A DNA stretch of 64,000 nt from an uncultured Candidatus Saccharibacteria bacterium. Lineage in GTDB: Bacteria; Patescibacteriota; Saccharimonadia; Saccharimonadales; UBA4665. Both the position numbers and the translations under genes were made by a program. The stretch is from contig CAIMFK010000012.1 in NCBI GenBank assembly GCA_903840315.1, positions 80,186 through 144,185 on the forward strand, written 5' to 3'. This document shows, piece by piece, positions 15,813-24,630 of this stretch (position 1 is the stretch's first letter; every line of letters begins with the position of its first letter). The notes beneath the pieces were generated by a model, which saw only the letters and a program-made list of their open reading frames with translations, was not told where the DNA came from and did no database searches.

Positions 15813-16289
15813 ATGCAAAACGAATCCATTCCATTTATTTCTAATGGATTAGACAGAATAAAGATAGGCATCGCAGATGTAGGTGCTCCTTTATTTAATG
15901 ATGTTATCCAGATACATGCTACTGAACAAAATGACAAAACTAGATTGCTGGTAAGCAGAGACAAATCTGATGTTATTGAAGTATGTCGTCAAGATGGGCA
16001 GTTAATGCAGGCCGAGATTAATGAAGTATTTCAATCAGATTTGGGAGTCTTAGAAAATAGACGAAAAAAAGTTTTTGAAGATCCGATTAGTAAGCTATTT
16101 TTTATGAATATAGCATCGTCAGAATATAGTAATTTTTGGGTTGCTACTGCTCCAGGTTTATTGATACCAAATATTGAATTGCTTCAAACTTTTGCGGCAG
16201 TCATTGGAGAAAATGCTAGGAACAAGCAAAATAAACAAGCTCTGGATTTAAAAAGATCATTGGGTTCAATTTCTAAAAACTACAATTGA
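15813..16289 (+). CDS. Hypothetical protein
   Basis: A 158-residue soluble protein that I do not recognise. It has no signal peptide, membrane helix or cysteine pair of note. The middle is charged (DKTRLLVSRDKSDVIEVCRQ), and a hydrophobic patch NFWVATAPGLLIPNIELLQTF lies at about 108-128. A TTG three bases upstream is also open, but TATTAT (15801..15806) ends 6 nt before ATG 15813, which favours that start. It stands alone between divergent and convergent neighbours. Confidence 0.6.
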   Translation: MQNESIPFISNGLDRIKIGIADVGAPLFNDVIQIHATEQNDKTRLLVSRDKSDVIEVCRQDGQLMQAEINEVFQSDLGVLENRRKKVFEDPISKLFFMNIASSEYSNFWVATAPGLLIPNIELLQTFAAVIGENARNKQNKQALDLKRSLGSISKNYN

Positions 16290-16347
16290 ATATTTTTCTT
16301 CCATGAGACTTTAATAGTAAAGTAATTTGTTGAATTCGGTGATATTT

Positions 16348-16917
16348 TTAACTATTCACTATGAAGCTAATTTCATTTCTTCTTAAAAAACCAGGTGTCC
16401 AAGGTGGGTTATATCTAGATACTGTTGGCTCTCCGGATAGTTTAACTTTATTTTCAGCTGCCCAATCTTTCAATTTAATTATTATCGAATTTATCTTGGC
16501 TTCGGCCGTATAGCCAGAAAAACTTATTGCTATTACTTCATGAGCTGGGACTTGTTTAATAATCACAGATTCGTTATTCGGGTTTGGTAAATTTTTTAAT
16601 GAGTATTTTGAGGGCATTGTGAAAGATGTGACAAATGAATGATTGTCAATTTTGGTCGATGCGACTGGAACCGTCATAGCTATCTTTTCGGATAATTGCT
16701 TTTTTTCACTTATCACGGGTGCTGTCATTGCTATCTTTGCCTGAGTGGTATTATTTCCAAAAATATAGTCTGCAAGTAAACCGAATGCATCACTACCTGC
16801 TGAATTATAGCCAGTTGCTTCAAGCTCTACACTTGCAGTGATATAAGGCTCATAATTTCTGAGCTCAATGCGGCCATCTTTTTTAAGTACTTTGTATTTC
16901 GGTGTTTCAACTGCCAT
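16348..16917 (-). CDS. SOUL-family haem-binding protein
   Basis: This 189-residue protein matches the SOUL/HBP fold: a YKVLKKDGRIELRNYEPY start, two repeated KIAMTAPV / KIAMTVPV strands (about 62-88), FTMPSKYSLKNLPNP, and a C-terminal YNPPWTPGFLRRNEI. Family members bind haem or other tetrapyrroles; the role in bacteria is not settled. No signal peptide, so cytoplasmic. It is near-leaderless: TATGAT (16929..16924) ends 6 nt before the ATG. A haem-binding function fits the ferric-reductase-like membrane protein at 40141. Confidence 0.88.
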   Translation of the reverse strand: MAVETPKYKVLKKDGRIELRNYEPYITASVELEATGYNSAGSDAFGLLADYIFGNNTTQAKIAMTAPVISEKKQLSEKIAMTVPVASTKIDNHSFVTSFTMPSKYSLKNLPNPNNESVIIKQVPAHEVIAISFSGYTAEAKINSIIIKLKDWAAENKVKLSGEPTVSRYNPPWTPGFLRRNEISFIVNS

Positions 16918-16951
16918 ACAATCATCATAGCAGTATCATAGAGTAAAGGAG

Positions 16952-17725
16952 CTATTTTCTATGGTTTCTCTTAATTAGACTTGCACCAACACCGATTGCT
17001 ACCGCAGAAAATGCTACTAGAGACGGGTATCTCAATCGAGCTTCAAGTTGTTTTCTTTCGTTATTAAGTGGGCCAACAACATGTTTTGACTCTTCATCCC
17101 TCAAAGCAGAAATCCTACATCTTGTAGTGTGAATATTCATAGCAAGAATTGATGCACCTAAAACGCGCGACACGCTCTTATTTTGACCAAAAGCAATATT
17201 AATTCCAATTAAGGCTGAGCGAACAGGCCTAGTTCCAAGTCCATTCTCTTTCACGACTATGTTATTAGATTCTGCTTTTGCCCTTACAGTAGCTGGTAGA
17301 GCGGAGGTAATACCTGCAAGAATATTTATTGCTGCTCCTAGTTTGTCACCGTTTTCCATTGACCTACTAGCAACTCTGAAACAATCATATGTCTCGACTG
17401 TTTTATCCGAAAGCGTATCATATAAATTACCACGGAGATTAGTTGGCTCTCCAACCTCTGCAGCTCTAATATTTGCTAGATTACCATCAACTCCATCGGC
17501 CAATTCAAATGCAGTATAGCCCAAAATACCAGCAATTTTATTTAATGGCTGTCCCTCTGACTTAATTATTGCTTCAGTTGAAGCAATCGAAGCTACAGCT
17601 CTAAAGATTGTCAGTTGATTTGCCGTAAGATCCGGGAAGCGACTATGGATCACTTCAGCTGTTTTGTAAAAATAATCCTTTGTCGCTTCTCTAAGCTGGC
17701 TATTTTTTGGATCGGCTTCAGGCAT
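16952..17725 (-). CDS. CDP-alcohol phosphatidyltransferase-like protein
   Basis: This 257-residue protein contains a variant CDP-alcohol phosphatidyltransferase motif: DGNLAN, then GNLYDTLSDK (about 80-110). It keeps D-G-x2-A and G-x3-D-x3-D but has Asn where Arg normally follows Ala, and five more residues than usual before the second half. Membrane helices are weak compared with PgsA, with one clear helix near the C terminus. It may make a phospholipid head group or be a diverged relative. A GGAG site precedes the ATG. Confidence 0.6.
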   Translation of the reverse strand: MPEADPKNSQLREATKDYFYKTAEVIHSRFPDLTANQLTIFRAVASIASTEAIIKSEGQPLNKIAGILGYTAFELADGVDGNLANIRAAEVGEPTNLRGNLYDTLSDKTVETYDCFRVASRSMENGDKLGAAINILAGITSALPATVRAKAESNNIVVKENGLGTRPVRSALIGINIAFGQNKSVSRVLGASILAMNIHTTRCRISALRDEESKHVVGPLNNERKQLEARLRYPSLVAFSAVAIGVGASLIKRNHRK

Positions 17726-17858
17726 CGATACATACTCCGCTAATAATTGACTTTATATTTATAATACACTGATTTGGACTTTTTAGATATTTTGTATCTT
17801 AAATATGTTATATGAATTATAGTTTGGTTATAGCGCAATAGAATACTAAAATAGACTC

Positions 17859-18629
17859 ATGCAAGAAGATTTTGTTCTACCGACCAATGAATACAAACTA
17901 CCTGAGTATGATGATCAAGATAAAAAACTTGGCCCTAATCAATTAGAGATAGTTAAGACGCAGCTAAATGATTTCGAAACAGTGTCTGCCTTAAGCATCA
18001 CCAGCGAGCTTAAATCATCGCTTAGCAGTGGAAATGCTACCTTACCTGCCGGCACCCTGGTTCATGGCACAACAATTGATAGCATTGCTAGTATTGCTAA
18101 GCATGGTGTTATGAGTGGTGAATTCTTTGGTAAACCGGAAGATGGTGAAACTCATTACTGTGCAGATTTTTATAAAGTCCGTGAAGATTCAGCTATTGCA
18201 TCATATACAGAATTTATTAGTAGGCCCGAGGAGTCATCAAGCCTAAAAATGCAATCTGCGGAATCAAAAAAACTACCATCGGATAAAAGAGGCGGTGATT
18301 ATATCTCTATAATTGTTGACCCTAAGATTCCAGAAGTTCAGGGACTAATTGAAGCTGATCCATATAAGTCCGATACTGATGCATTATTTGAAGGAATAGT
18401 TAACCTCGAATCCCTGCCTGCAGAAAAAGGATCAAAAAAAGCCGAGCGCTTATCGTCAATTCTCGTTGGCATGCCTGCAAATACAATTGCTGGTATTATT
18501 GTTGGTAATAATATAGCTGTCGACCTTGAAAGGATTGAATTAATTAAGAATTCTTTTAACAACGGCGTCGCCATCTATGATATTCAAGGTAACCCAATCT
18601 TTCTACCTGAAAATACTGAATCTAACTAA
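17859..18629 (+). CDS. Hypothetical protein, possibly ADP-ribosyltransferase-like
   Basis: A 256-residue soluble protein. The segment LVHGTTIDSIASIAKHGVMSGEFFG (residues 67-91) has the H-G-T...I..I...G pattern seen at the start of ADP-ribosyltransferase-like folds (KptA/DarT style). I see no other diagnostic residue, so this is only a suggestion. The rest is mixed alpha/beta with a Ser/Lys-rich stretch near 120-140. TAAAAT (17847..17852) ends 6 nt before the ATG. Its stop overlaps the convergent ABC-F gene by 4 nt. Confidence 0.55.
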   Translation: MQEDFVLPTNEYKLPEYDDQDKKLGPNQLEIVKTQLNDFETVSALSITSELKSSLSSGNATLPAGTLVHGTTIDSIASIAKHGVMSGEFFGKPEDGETHYCADFYKVREDSAIASYTEFISRPEESSSLKMQSAESKKLPSDKRGGDYISIIVDPKIPEVQGLIEADPYKSDTDALFEGIVNLESLPAEKGSKKAERLSSILVGMPANTIAGIIVGNNIAVDLERIELIKNSFNNGVAIYDIQGNPIFLPENTESN

Positions 18630-20284
18630 GCAACATTTACAGTCTCACCGCCCATTTTATTGGCAAAGAAACTGTCGTGTGAAATATATATCACTGCGCC
18701 ATGATAAGTCTTCATGGCATTTTCAAGTTCTTCAATACTTGGTAGATCAAGGTGATTTGTTGGCTCATCCAAAATAAGTATCTGCGGGTCATTAATTAGC
18801 ATCGAGATGAGCTGGATTCGAGCCTTCTGGCCACCACTCAATCTACTGACTGTCATTTTTCCATCAGTAGCTGGATTGAATAAATAGTCACTCATAAGTT
18901 GCTTAACTTTTTGTTGGCTTATTGGTTGTTTCTTATCTCTAAGGATTTGCTCTAGTGCATCTTCGAGTGTTAATTCTAAATATTGATGATTAATTTCTTG
19001 TTCGTATAGTCCAATCTTAATTTCTTTCTCAACTTCAATTACACCGGCAAAACAGTCTGAACTGAGGTTTTCAGAATTTGCTGTGGCCATAATCGCCTGA
19101 ACCAACGTAGATTTACCTGCACCATTTCTACCATTCAGCCTGAGCCTTTCACCTTCATGCATCATGAAACTTATATCTGAAAACAAAGGCGTACCATTAT
19201 ATCCAAGACTAATTTTATCTACTTTAAGCAATCGACGCCCATCTACAACTGCATCTTTCTTACGCGCAGTAACTTTAATATTCTTGGCTTTATGTTTTTC
19301 GTAAGATGCAGCAAGCTTTGTGCTCATATTGCTTGCAGACTCTTGGTCAATCCAGAAAGATGGCTTCTTAGTATTCTTAAGTGAATTAAGCTCAGTTATT
19401 GCTTTTTGTTCCTGAGATTTAAATCGCTTAATAGTTCCTGGATTCCTAGCTTTCTCTTTCAATCTCCTAAAGCGAATGATGTCATCTTCTAGATTTAAAA
19501 TTCTTTTTTGGGTTATATCATATTCATTAACCTGATTGGTGATCTGACTAGTATTAGATTTTAGATAACTCTCGTAATTACCTTTATAACTGAAGCATTT
19601 ACCGTCACGGATCTCTATTATCCTGTCAACAACGCTAAGAACATCTCGGTCATGCGAAATAACCAAAATTGATTCTTCTGCCCCTCTCATCCACTTAACG
19701 AATGAGGCCTTAGCAATATAGTCCATGTGGTTTGTAGGCTCGTCAATTAGGGCTATATCTCCCCTACTACGCTGAACTTTGATTAGCTCAACCATTCTTT
19801 TCTGACCACCACTTAAAGACCCAACTTTTTGGTGCATTTTATCGGCATCTATTTGGTAATTATCAAATGCCTGTTTAATCTCATCCTCAATTTCGTAATA
19901 ATCCAGTTGCCCAAATCTTTCAAGCGCATCAGAAAATACAGCTAGTTTTTTAGAATCATCTCCCATGATGTCTGGATAGGTATCAATAATATGAGTGAGT
20001 CTAGCGTATTCTGGTAAGTCACCCTGGATGTACTCTAGAACTGTTTTATCATCGAAGGCATGATGCTCCTGACGGGATCCAATGAGAACTGTATCTTTCT
20101 TTATTTTTATATGTCCTGAGAAATCCTTATCTTCACCCATCATAATATTGAAAAGCGTACTCTTTCCAGTACCGTTTCTACCTATTACTCCGACTTTTTC
20201 ATTTTCTTGGACTTCAAAAGAAAGATCCTTATATAGAATCTTGTTTCCGAAAGATTTTTCATTTATTTCAACGGACATTATCAT
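18626..20284 (-). CDS. ABC-F family ATPase
   Basis: This 552-residue soluble protein has two ABC domains in tandem and no membrane part. Domain 1 has Walker A GRNGTGKST (about 36-44), signature LSGGQKRMVEL and Walker B ALIDEPTNHMD. A charged helical linker follows (about 245-330). Domain 2 has GRNGAGKST, LSGGQKARIQL and ILILDEPTNHLD. ABC-F proteins act on the ribosome, either resolving stalled translation or giving antibiotic protection; which applies is unknown. TATAAT ends 7 nt before the first ATG. Confidence 0.93.
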   Translation of the reverse strand: MIMSVEINEKSFGNKILYKDLSFEVQENEKVGVIGRNGTGKSTLFNIMMGEDKDFSGHIKIKKDTVLIGSRQEHHAFDDKTVLEYIQGDLPEYARLTHIIDTYPDIMGDDSKKLAVFSDALERFGQLDYYEIEDEIKQAFDNYQIDADKMHQKVGSLSGGQKRMVELIKVQRSRGDIALIDEPTNHMDYIAKASFVKWMRGAEESILVISHDRDVLSVVDRIIEIRDGKCFSYKGNYESYLKSNTSQITNQVNEYDITQKRILNLEDDIIRFRRLKEKARNPGTIKRFKSQEQKAITELNSLKNTKKPSFWIDQESASNMSTKLAASYEKHKAKNIKVTARKKDAVVDGRRLLKVDKISLGYNGTPLFSDISFMMHEGERLRLNGRNGAGKSTLVQAIMATANSENLSSDCFAGVIEVEKEIKIGLYEQEINHQYLELTLEDALEQILRDKKQPISQQKVKQLMSDYLFNPATDGKMTVSRLSGGQKARIQLISMLINDPQILILDEPTNHLDLPSIEELENAMKTYHGAVIYISHDSFFANKMGGETVNVA

Positions 20285-20400
20285 AGTAGCTATTATATGC
20301 GACCTCTAGAAGAATACCTAGTAATGAAATAAAACTAACTAATTGTAAATTGTATATAATAGTTATAGAGCGCGAGTATAAAAGTAAATAAGGAGATGTA

Positions 20401-21456
20401 TTGAATAGCGAATCATTAAGATCAAAGATGCATATACAACATTCAGCACTTAGCAATATGGTTTCTGCTGGAACTATAGCTGTGGAACTATCTAAAGAAA
20501 CTACCCCAAAGATTGATGAGCAATTCTTGAGTATTGCTGAGAGAGTTTCAGCTGCTGATGGGTCACTATTTAGCGTTATTGGCAAAGAAGCTCTAATTGG
20601 ATCTATGCGTCCAGATGGAATTAAACATAATCTTACCTATTTAAAGCCAAATCCCATCTCAGATGAAGAAGTAAGGAATGTTATTAGCCTTGAAGATCTA
20701 ATGCTTGGACAACAAATCCCGGGACTTAAGGATAAGTTTGCTGATTACATCGATAGGCACGATATCTTCAGCCAATTGCAACCGAATAAAGATAAGCCTG
20801 GCAAAAAGTTTCTTATAGTTAGTAATCATCTACAGCTACCAGATCAAGGATTCACTCTAGGTTTTTTCCATAAAGTAGCTAGAGATCAAGGTATAGATAG
20901 ACTAGAAAATTTTTCAACAGCAGTAATCGGAAGAGTGATAGGTTATTTTCAATTTGGTGGACTAAATGTTATAGATGACGTTCTTAGAAAAGTTGGAAGC
21001 GTACTTAAAACATTTCCTAGTGGTGGCAGTGAAGCACTGAGCACTGAACAAGAAAAGCTCATGATCTTTAGAGGAATATGTAATCATCACACCAAACAAG
21101 CATTCCATGAAATTATTAATTCACGACAAGGTCAGCTAATATTCATGGCTCCAAGTGGAGAACAAGACAAATATTCTAAAGAAAATAATGTAGTTACAAT
21201 GTCGGCTTTTTCAAAATCGACAAGTCAGCTCATGATTGATGCCTGTAATGACGGTGCAATAGTGATGCCAGTCTTCGTAGATTATGGTGCTGATGCAAGC
21301 ATTGTAGAGTTCATAGAGCCCAGACAGGTCAAAAATATGGATGACTGTAGGGAAGTTGGTAAAGAGATTGCGAGAACCGGCTCAATTCAAAGAGGTATTG
21401 CTAGTGTAAAGTTTCCAGATATCAAAAGATTCAAAGTCCCAATTGAATATTCATAG
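20401..21456 (+). CDS. Acyltransferase of the glycerol-3-phosphate acyltransferase/PlsC type
   Basis: This 351-residue protein lacks clear membrane helices. It has the acyltransferase H-x4-D motif in SNHLQLPDQGF (about 141-151) and the later block FMAPSGEQD (about 246-254). The latter resembles the APSGGRD block of soluble plant-type glycerol-3-phosphate acyltransferases more than the FPEGTRS of PlsC. It would transfer an acyl chain to glycerol 3-phosphate or a related acceptor at the membrane surface. It starts at TTG with AAGGAGA upstream and a TATAAT further upstream (20355..20360). Confidence 0.68.
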   Translation: MNSESLRSKMHIQHSALSNMVSAGTIAVELSKETTPKIDEQFLSIAERVSAADGSLFSVIGKEALIGSMRPDGIKHNLTYLKPNPISDEEVRNVISLEDLMLGQQIPGLKDKFADYIDRHDIFSQLQPNKDKPGKKFLIVSNHLQLPDQGFTLGFFHKVARDQGIDRLENFSTAVIGRVIGYFQFGGLNVIDDVLRKVGSVLKTFPSGGSEALSTEQEKLMIFRGICNHHTKQAFHEIINSRQGQLIFMAPSGEQDKYSKENNVVTMSAFSKSTSQLMIDACNDGAIVMPVFVDYGADASIVEFIEPRQVKNMDDCREVGKEIARTGSIQRGIASVKFPDIKRFKVPIEYS

Positions 21457-21503
21457 ATAATATAATCTGGTAGTATAATTATTACTATAGAACGGAGAGT
21501 AAC

Positions 21504-22085
21504 TTGATTAACTTTACAAAAAGATTAGATAAGGCTATTAGAATTTCAGCCTGGTGTCATGAACAAGCCCACGGTCACCGCAAAGGTGGAGATATACCGT
21601 ATATTATTCACCCATACGGAGTGATGCTTATTGCTAGCAATGTCACCGATAACGAAGATACCTTAATAGCGTGTCTTCTACATGATGTACTAGAAGATGT
21701 ACCGAATAGCATATACGATGAAAACAAAATGAGGGCAGACTTTGGAGATAATGTAACTAAAATCGTAATGGATGTGACAAAAGATTCTACGCTGAATAAC
21801 TGGTATGGTACTTCTAAGGCTTATCTACATCATCTTGAATTTGAGGCCTGTGATGAGGCAATAGTAGTCAGTGCTTCAGATAAGATTCATAATCTAGAAT
21901 CTACTCTTTTTGACTATGAGGATATTGGAGATAAGCTCTGGGACAGGTTTACTACTAAGAATTTGTCCGATCAGATTTGGTGGTATGAATCAGTATATAA
22001 AGTAGTAAGTAATCGAGATGTGCCTAACCATTTATTAGATAAATTAGCTGAAGACATCAAAGTTCTTATACGAATTGAACAATAG
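21504..22085 (+). CDS. HD-domain hydrolase, RelA/SpoT N-terminal-like
   Basis: This 193-residue single HD domain carries HRKGGDIPYIIHP (about 25-37), LLHDVLEDV with the HD pair (about 59-67) and SASDKIHNLEST. This order matches the (p)ppGpp hydrolase half of RelA/SpoT and stand-alone MESH1-like hydrolases; no synthetase domain is present. It may degrade an alarmone or another nucleotide. It starts at TTG 21504 with GGAGAG 8 nt upstream. It lies 47 nt after the acyltransferase gene and may share its transcript. Confidence 0.8.
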   Translation: MINFTKRLDKAIRISAWCHEQAHGHRKGGDIPYIIHPYGVMLIASNVTDNEDTLIACLLHDVLEDVPNSIYDENKMRADFGDNVTKIVMDVTKDSTLNNWYGTSKAYLHHLEFEACDEAIVVSASDKIHNLESTLFDYEDIGDKLWDRFTTKNLSDQIWWYESVYKVVSNRDVPNHLLDKLAEDIKVLIRIEQ

Positions 22086-22100
22086 AAAGCTTCCTAAATA

Positions 22101-22320
22101 TTATAGCCCCATGTAACCTTTCATTATGTCGCCAACGACGCAATCAAGCTGTCCATTTGCTCCCATTGGGAATTGGCCTTTTTGTAGACCATTACCATAG
22201 ACCTTTAATTAAATAACCGCATTACATGTAGCTTGACCAAATGATCCGTCTACCCACAGATTAGGATTAATTGGTGTAGAATTTAATTTATTAGCGATTT
22301 TCATATTTCGTAAATTATCT
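22101..22320 (-). pseudogene. Broken peptidoglycan-binding tail of the upstream surface protein
   Basis: Just past the stop of the lectin protein (22321), the next frame encodes KLNSTPINPNLWVDGSFGQA followed by TCNAVI, a clear peptidoglycan-binding-1 signature (VDGxFGxxT). It then hits TAA (22211..22209) and continues in the same frame as LKVYGNGLQKGQFPMGANGQ, then LDCVVGDIMKGYMGL, to a final TAA (22103..22101). One frameshift and one in-frame stop thus separate this domain from the protein, unless the sequence contains errors. A short start at 22391 is not credible as a separate gene. Confidence 0.7.
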
Positions 22321-24546
22321 CTACCACCATGGGAATGTACGTCCTTGGGCTGGATCATACCTAGGTGGTGGAGTTTGATAGTTTTGGCCATTCCATTGGA
22401 AATGATCTATAGGTTCATTTAGTCCTTGACTTCTTACAAAATAATTAACGTCTACTGTTTCATATTCATGTTGACAATCGTTGAAAGTAAACCTTCCTCC
22501 GTATCCATTTGGTGTAGTTGCCTCCCAGCTTGTGCCAGAACCATTTGTTGGTCTATACCATATCATGCAACTTGCGAATACCACATTACTTAGTGGAGGA
22601 GTAGTTACTATAACACCTCCGCCACCAGAGCCACTACTATCACCGCCGCCATAGCTTCCACCGATTCCGTACCCGCCGCCGTAGTCTATGGGGCTAGGGG
22701 CTGGAGGGTACATAGGCCATATTTGAGTATTTGATGAGGTTTTTATAGTAATTACTCCTGATGAATCAATTGACATAGTATCCCCAGGATTACCATTCGT
22801 ACCCGTAGACCACAGTACTTGGTTGGTAGAAGAGTAAACTACGAAATTCCCATCACTTTGGAATATTGCATATGCACCTGGATTATTGTCGGTACCAGTT
22901 GACCAGTATGAAACGCCATTTGATCCGTATTCCACTAGGTTACCATCAGTTTGCATAACTAGGTTATAACTGTTGTCAGGTGTTTGTAGGAGCACGCTAT
23001 TACCCTTATATTGTGCGTCTTTTGGACTTATATTATTCGTTACTTGGCGAGCGGGAGCAGGAGGAGGTGGAGGAGGTGCAGTTGTCCAAACTTTATGATT
23101 CTTATTTCCTAGAATTATATATCCCGCATTACTTAGGGTCATAATATCATTTTGAAAACCAATAGTATTTGTCTGCCATATTAACTTTGCGTTCTGATTA
23201 TATATAACAAGATTTCCATCATTTCTTAATGTTGCGTAAGCACCTGCATGGCCACTAGTACCAGACTCCCACTTTGAGTGATTACTTTTAATGTTGTAGA
23301 CTACTAAATTTCCATCTGACTGCATTACCATTTTGTATTTATTGTTTGATGAAATTAGCTGGTCATTGCTCGTAAGTTCTTGACCGCTCAGTAGATATGC
23401 TACGGTTGCGCCTTTTGAAGTAGGGGTATTAGCGTTAGCAACTGAACACTCAGGTATTGAACTAATATCTACTGTGGTAGATCCTAGATCATTCTTAATT
23501 TTAGCGAATGCATTACTTGTTGAAATTCCGAATGTTACATTCATGTTTTTACTAGGGATGATACTAAGTGCAGCTGACGTACCGTTTACCCACTCAGTCG
23601 TACCTCCAGTCGAGCTATCCTTTGATCCAGCTACAACTTTCCCTGACTCAATATAGTATGTTGATATACTACCATCAAAACCTGTCGCAACATTTAGCGG
23701 ACTTAGATAAGAAGCTACAGTATCAATTTTCGTAACTTTACCATTTGTTTTTTCACTACAGCCGATTATTACAAAGTCATACGCATACTTAGTTTTAATT
23801 GTAGTAATAACCTTACTGCCTCCAGGTGCAGTAGGCAAACTCTTAGCACCATATATAGGAGCTGGGGTTGTTGACTTAGAGCTCACAGTCTTAGAATCAG
23901 CAGCACTTGGAGTAGTTCCACTGCCTGGAGTGGCAGTATTTCCAGGTGTTGGAGTAGTTCCACTGCTACTTACAGTAGTAGTACATGGAACAATAGTGCC
24001 AACATTTATTGCTGGTGAGAAATACAAAGTGTCATGTACTTTTGGTGTAGAAAATGCATTAGAGTATGAAATGCTAAGGTATATTTTAGAGCCAGCTGCA
24101 ACAGGTGTAGATAAATGTGTTGTGACCTTATTGAACCAAGTTTCAGTTGAGCTGTAGCTATCTGCAGTACCACCAATTACGTATGTAGGATTATTATAAT
24201 CTGGCAATGTTCGTCCATGGTCAAAGCCCGCCTTAAGTAGTTGACTTGGATCTTTAGTAGTAGACACAAAGAACGAGCTTACTCCACCATCAAAACCTTG
24301 ATTTACACCAGAAGAAGTAATACTAGCAGTTGATGTTAATGAAGTTGGGGTCGCCATACAACCAGTTATATTATATGAGCCTAAATATGGCGTATCTATT
24401 GTAGCAAGCACCTGATTTCCAGCATGAGCCGTCTTAGTTGATTTTGTAAATACATAGTAACCAACTCCAGAGATTGAAGCGATTACTAGAACTAACAGGA
24501 ACATTTCTATGTGAGAAAAGCCTCTGTTGTTTAGTTTTTTGATCAT
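22321..24546 (-). CDS. Pilin-like surface protein with two bulb-type lectin domains
   Basis: A 741-residue exported protein. It opens with a type IV prepilin-like leader, RGFSHIEMFLLVLVIASISG: cleavage after Gly9, Glu at +5, then one hydrophobic helix. Two related extracellular modules follow (about 45-190 and 247-370), each around GFDGG/GFDGS. Two bulb-lectin domains (about 386-490 and 505-612) carry repeats such as MQSDGNLVVYN, LRNDGNLVIYN, MQTDGNLVEYG and FQSDGNFVVYS, matching the mannose-binding QxDxNxVxY motif. Pro- and Gly-rich linkers (490-500, 615-650) precede a small end domain. A role as a sugar-binding adhesin is likely. The C-terminal wall-binding domain seems to be lost (22101..22320). 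Confidence 0.85.
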   Translation of the reverse strand: MIKKLNNRGFSHIEMFLLVLVIASISGVGYYVFTKSTKTAHAGNQVLATIDTPYLGSYNITGCMATPTSLTSTASITSSGVNQGFDGGVSSFFVSTTKDPSQLLKAGFDHGRTLPDYNNPTYVIGGTADSYSSTETWFNKVTTHLSTPVAAGSKIYLSISYSNAFSTPKVHDTLYFSPAINVGTIVPCTTTVSSSGTTPTPGNTATPGSGTTPSAADSKTVSSKSTTPAPIYGAKSLPTAPGGSKVITTIKTKYAYDFVIIGCSEKTNGKVTKIDTVASYLSPLNVATGFDGSISTYYIESGKVVAGSKDSSTGGTTEWVNGTSAALSIIPSKNMNVTFGISTSNAFAKIKNDLGSTTVDISSIPECSVANANTPTSKGATVAYLLSGQELTSNDQLISSNNKYKMVMQSDGNLVVYNIKSNHSKWESGTSGHAGAYATLRNDGNLVIYNQNAKLIWQTNTIGFQNDIMTLSNAGYIILGNKNHKVWTTAPPPPPPAPARQVTNNISPKDAQYKGNSVLLQTPDNSYNLVMQTDGNLVEYGSNGVSYWSTGTDNNPGAYAIFQSDGNFVVYSSTNQVLWSTGTNGNPGDTMSIDSSGVITIKTSSNTQIWPMYPPAPSPIDYGGGYGIGGSYGGGDSSGSGGGGVIVTTPPLSNVVFASCMIWYRPTNGSGTSWEATTPNGYGGRFTFNDCQHEYETVDVNYFVRSQGLNEPIDHFQWNGQNYQTPPPRYDPAQGRTFPWW

Positions 24547-24630
24547 TATTTTGTTTTTCTTTTAATTTTAGTATATGTGAACATATTAATTCATTGGTAT
24601 TTATAATGCAAGTGCTTACTCAGGTTGGTA

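Noticed and set aside
22209-22391. A separate 60-residue gene
   Set aside because: The start lies in the lectin gene and has no promoter or ribosome site. The content is a piece of a peptidoglycan-binding domain that continues past the stop, so it is a broken tail.
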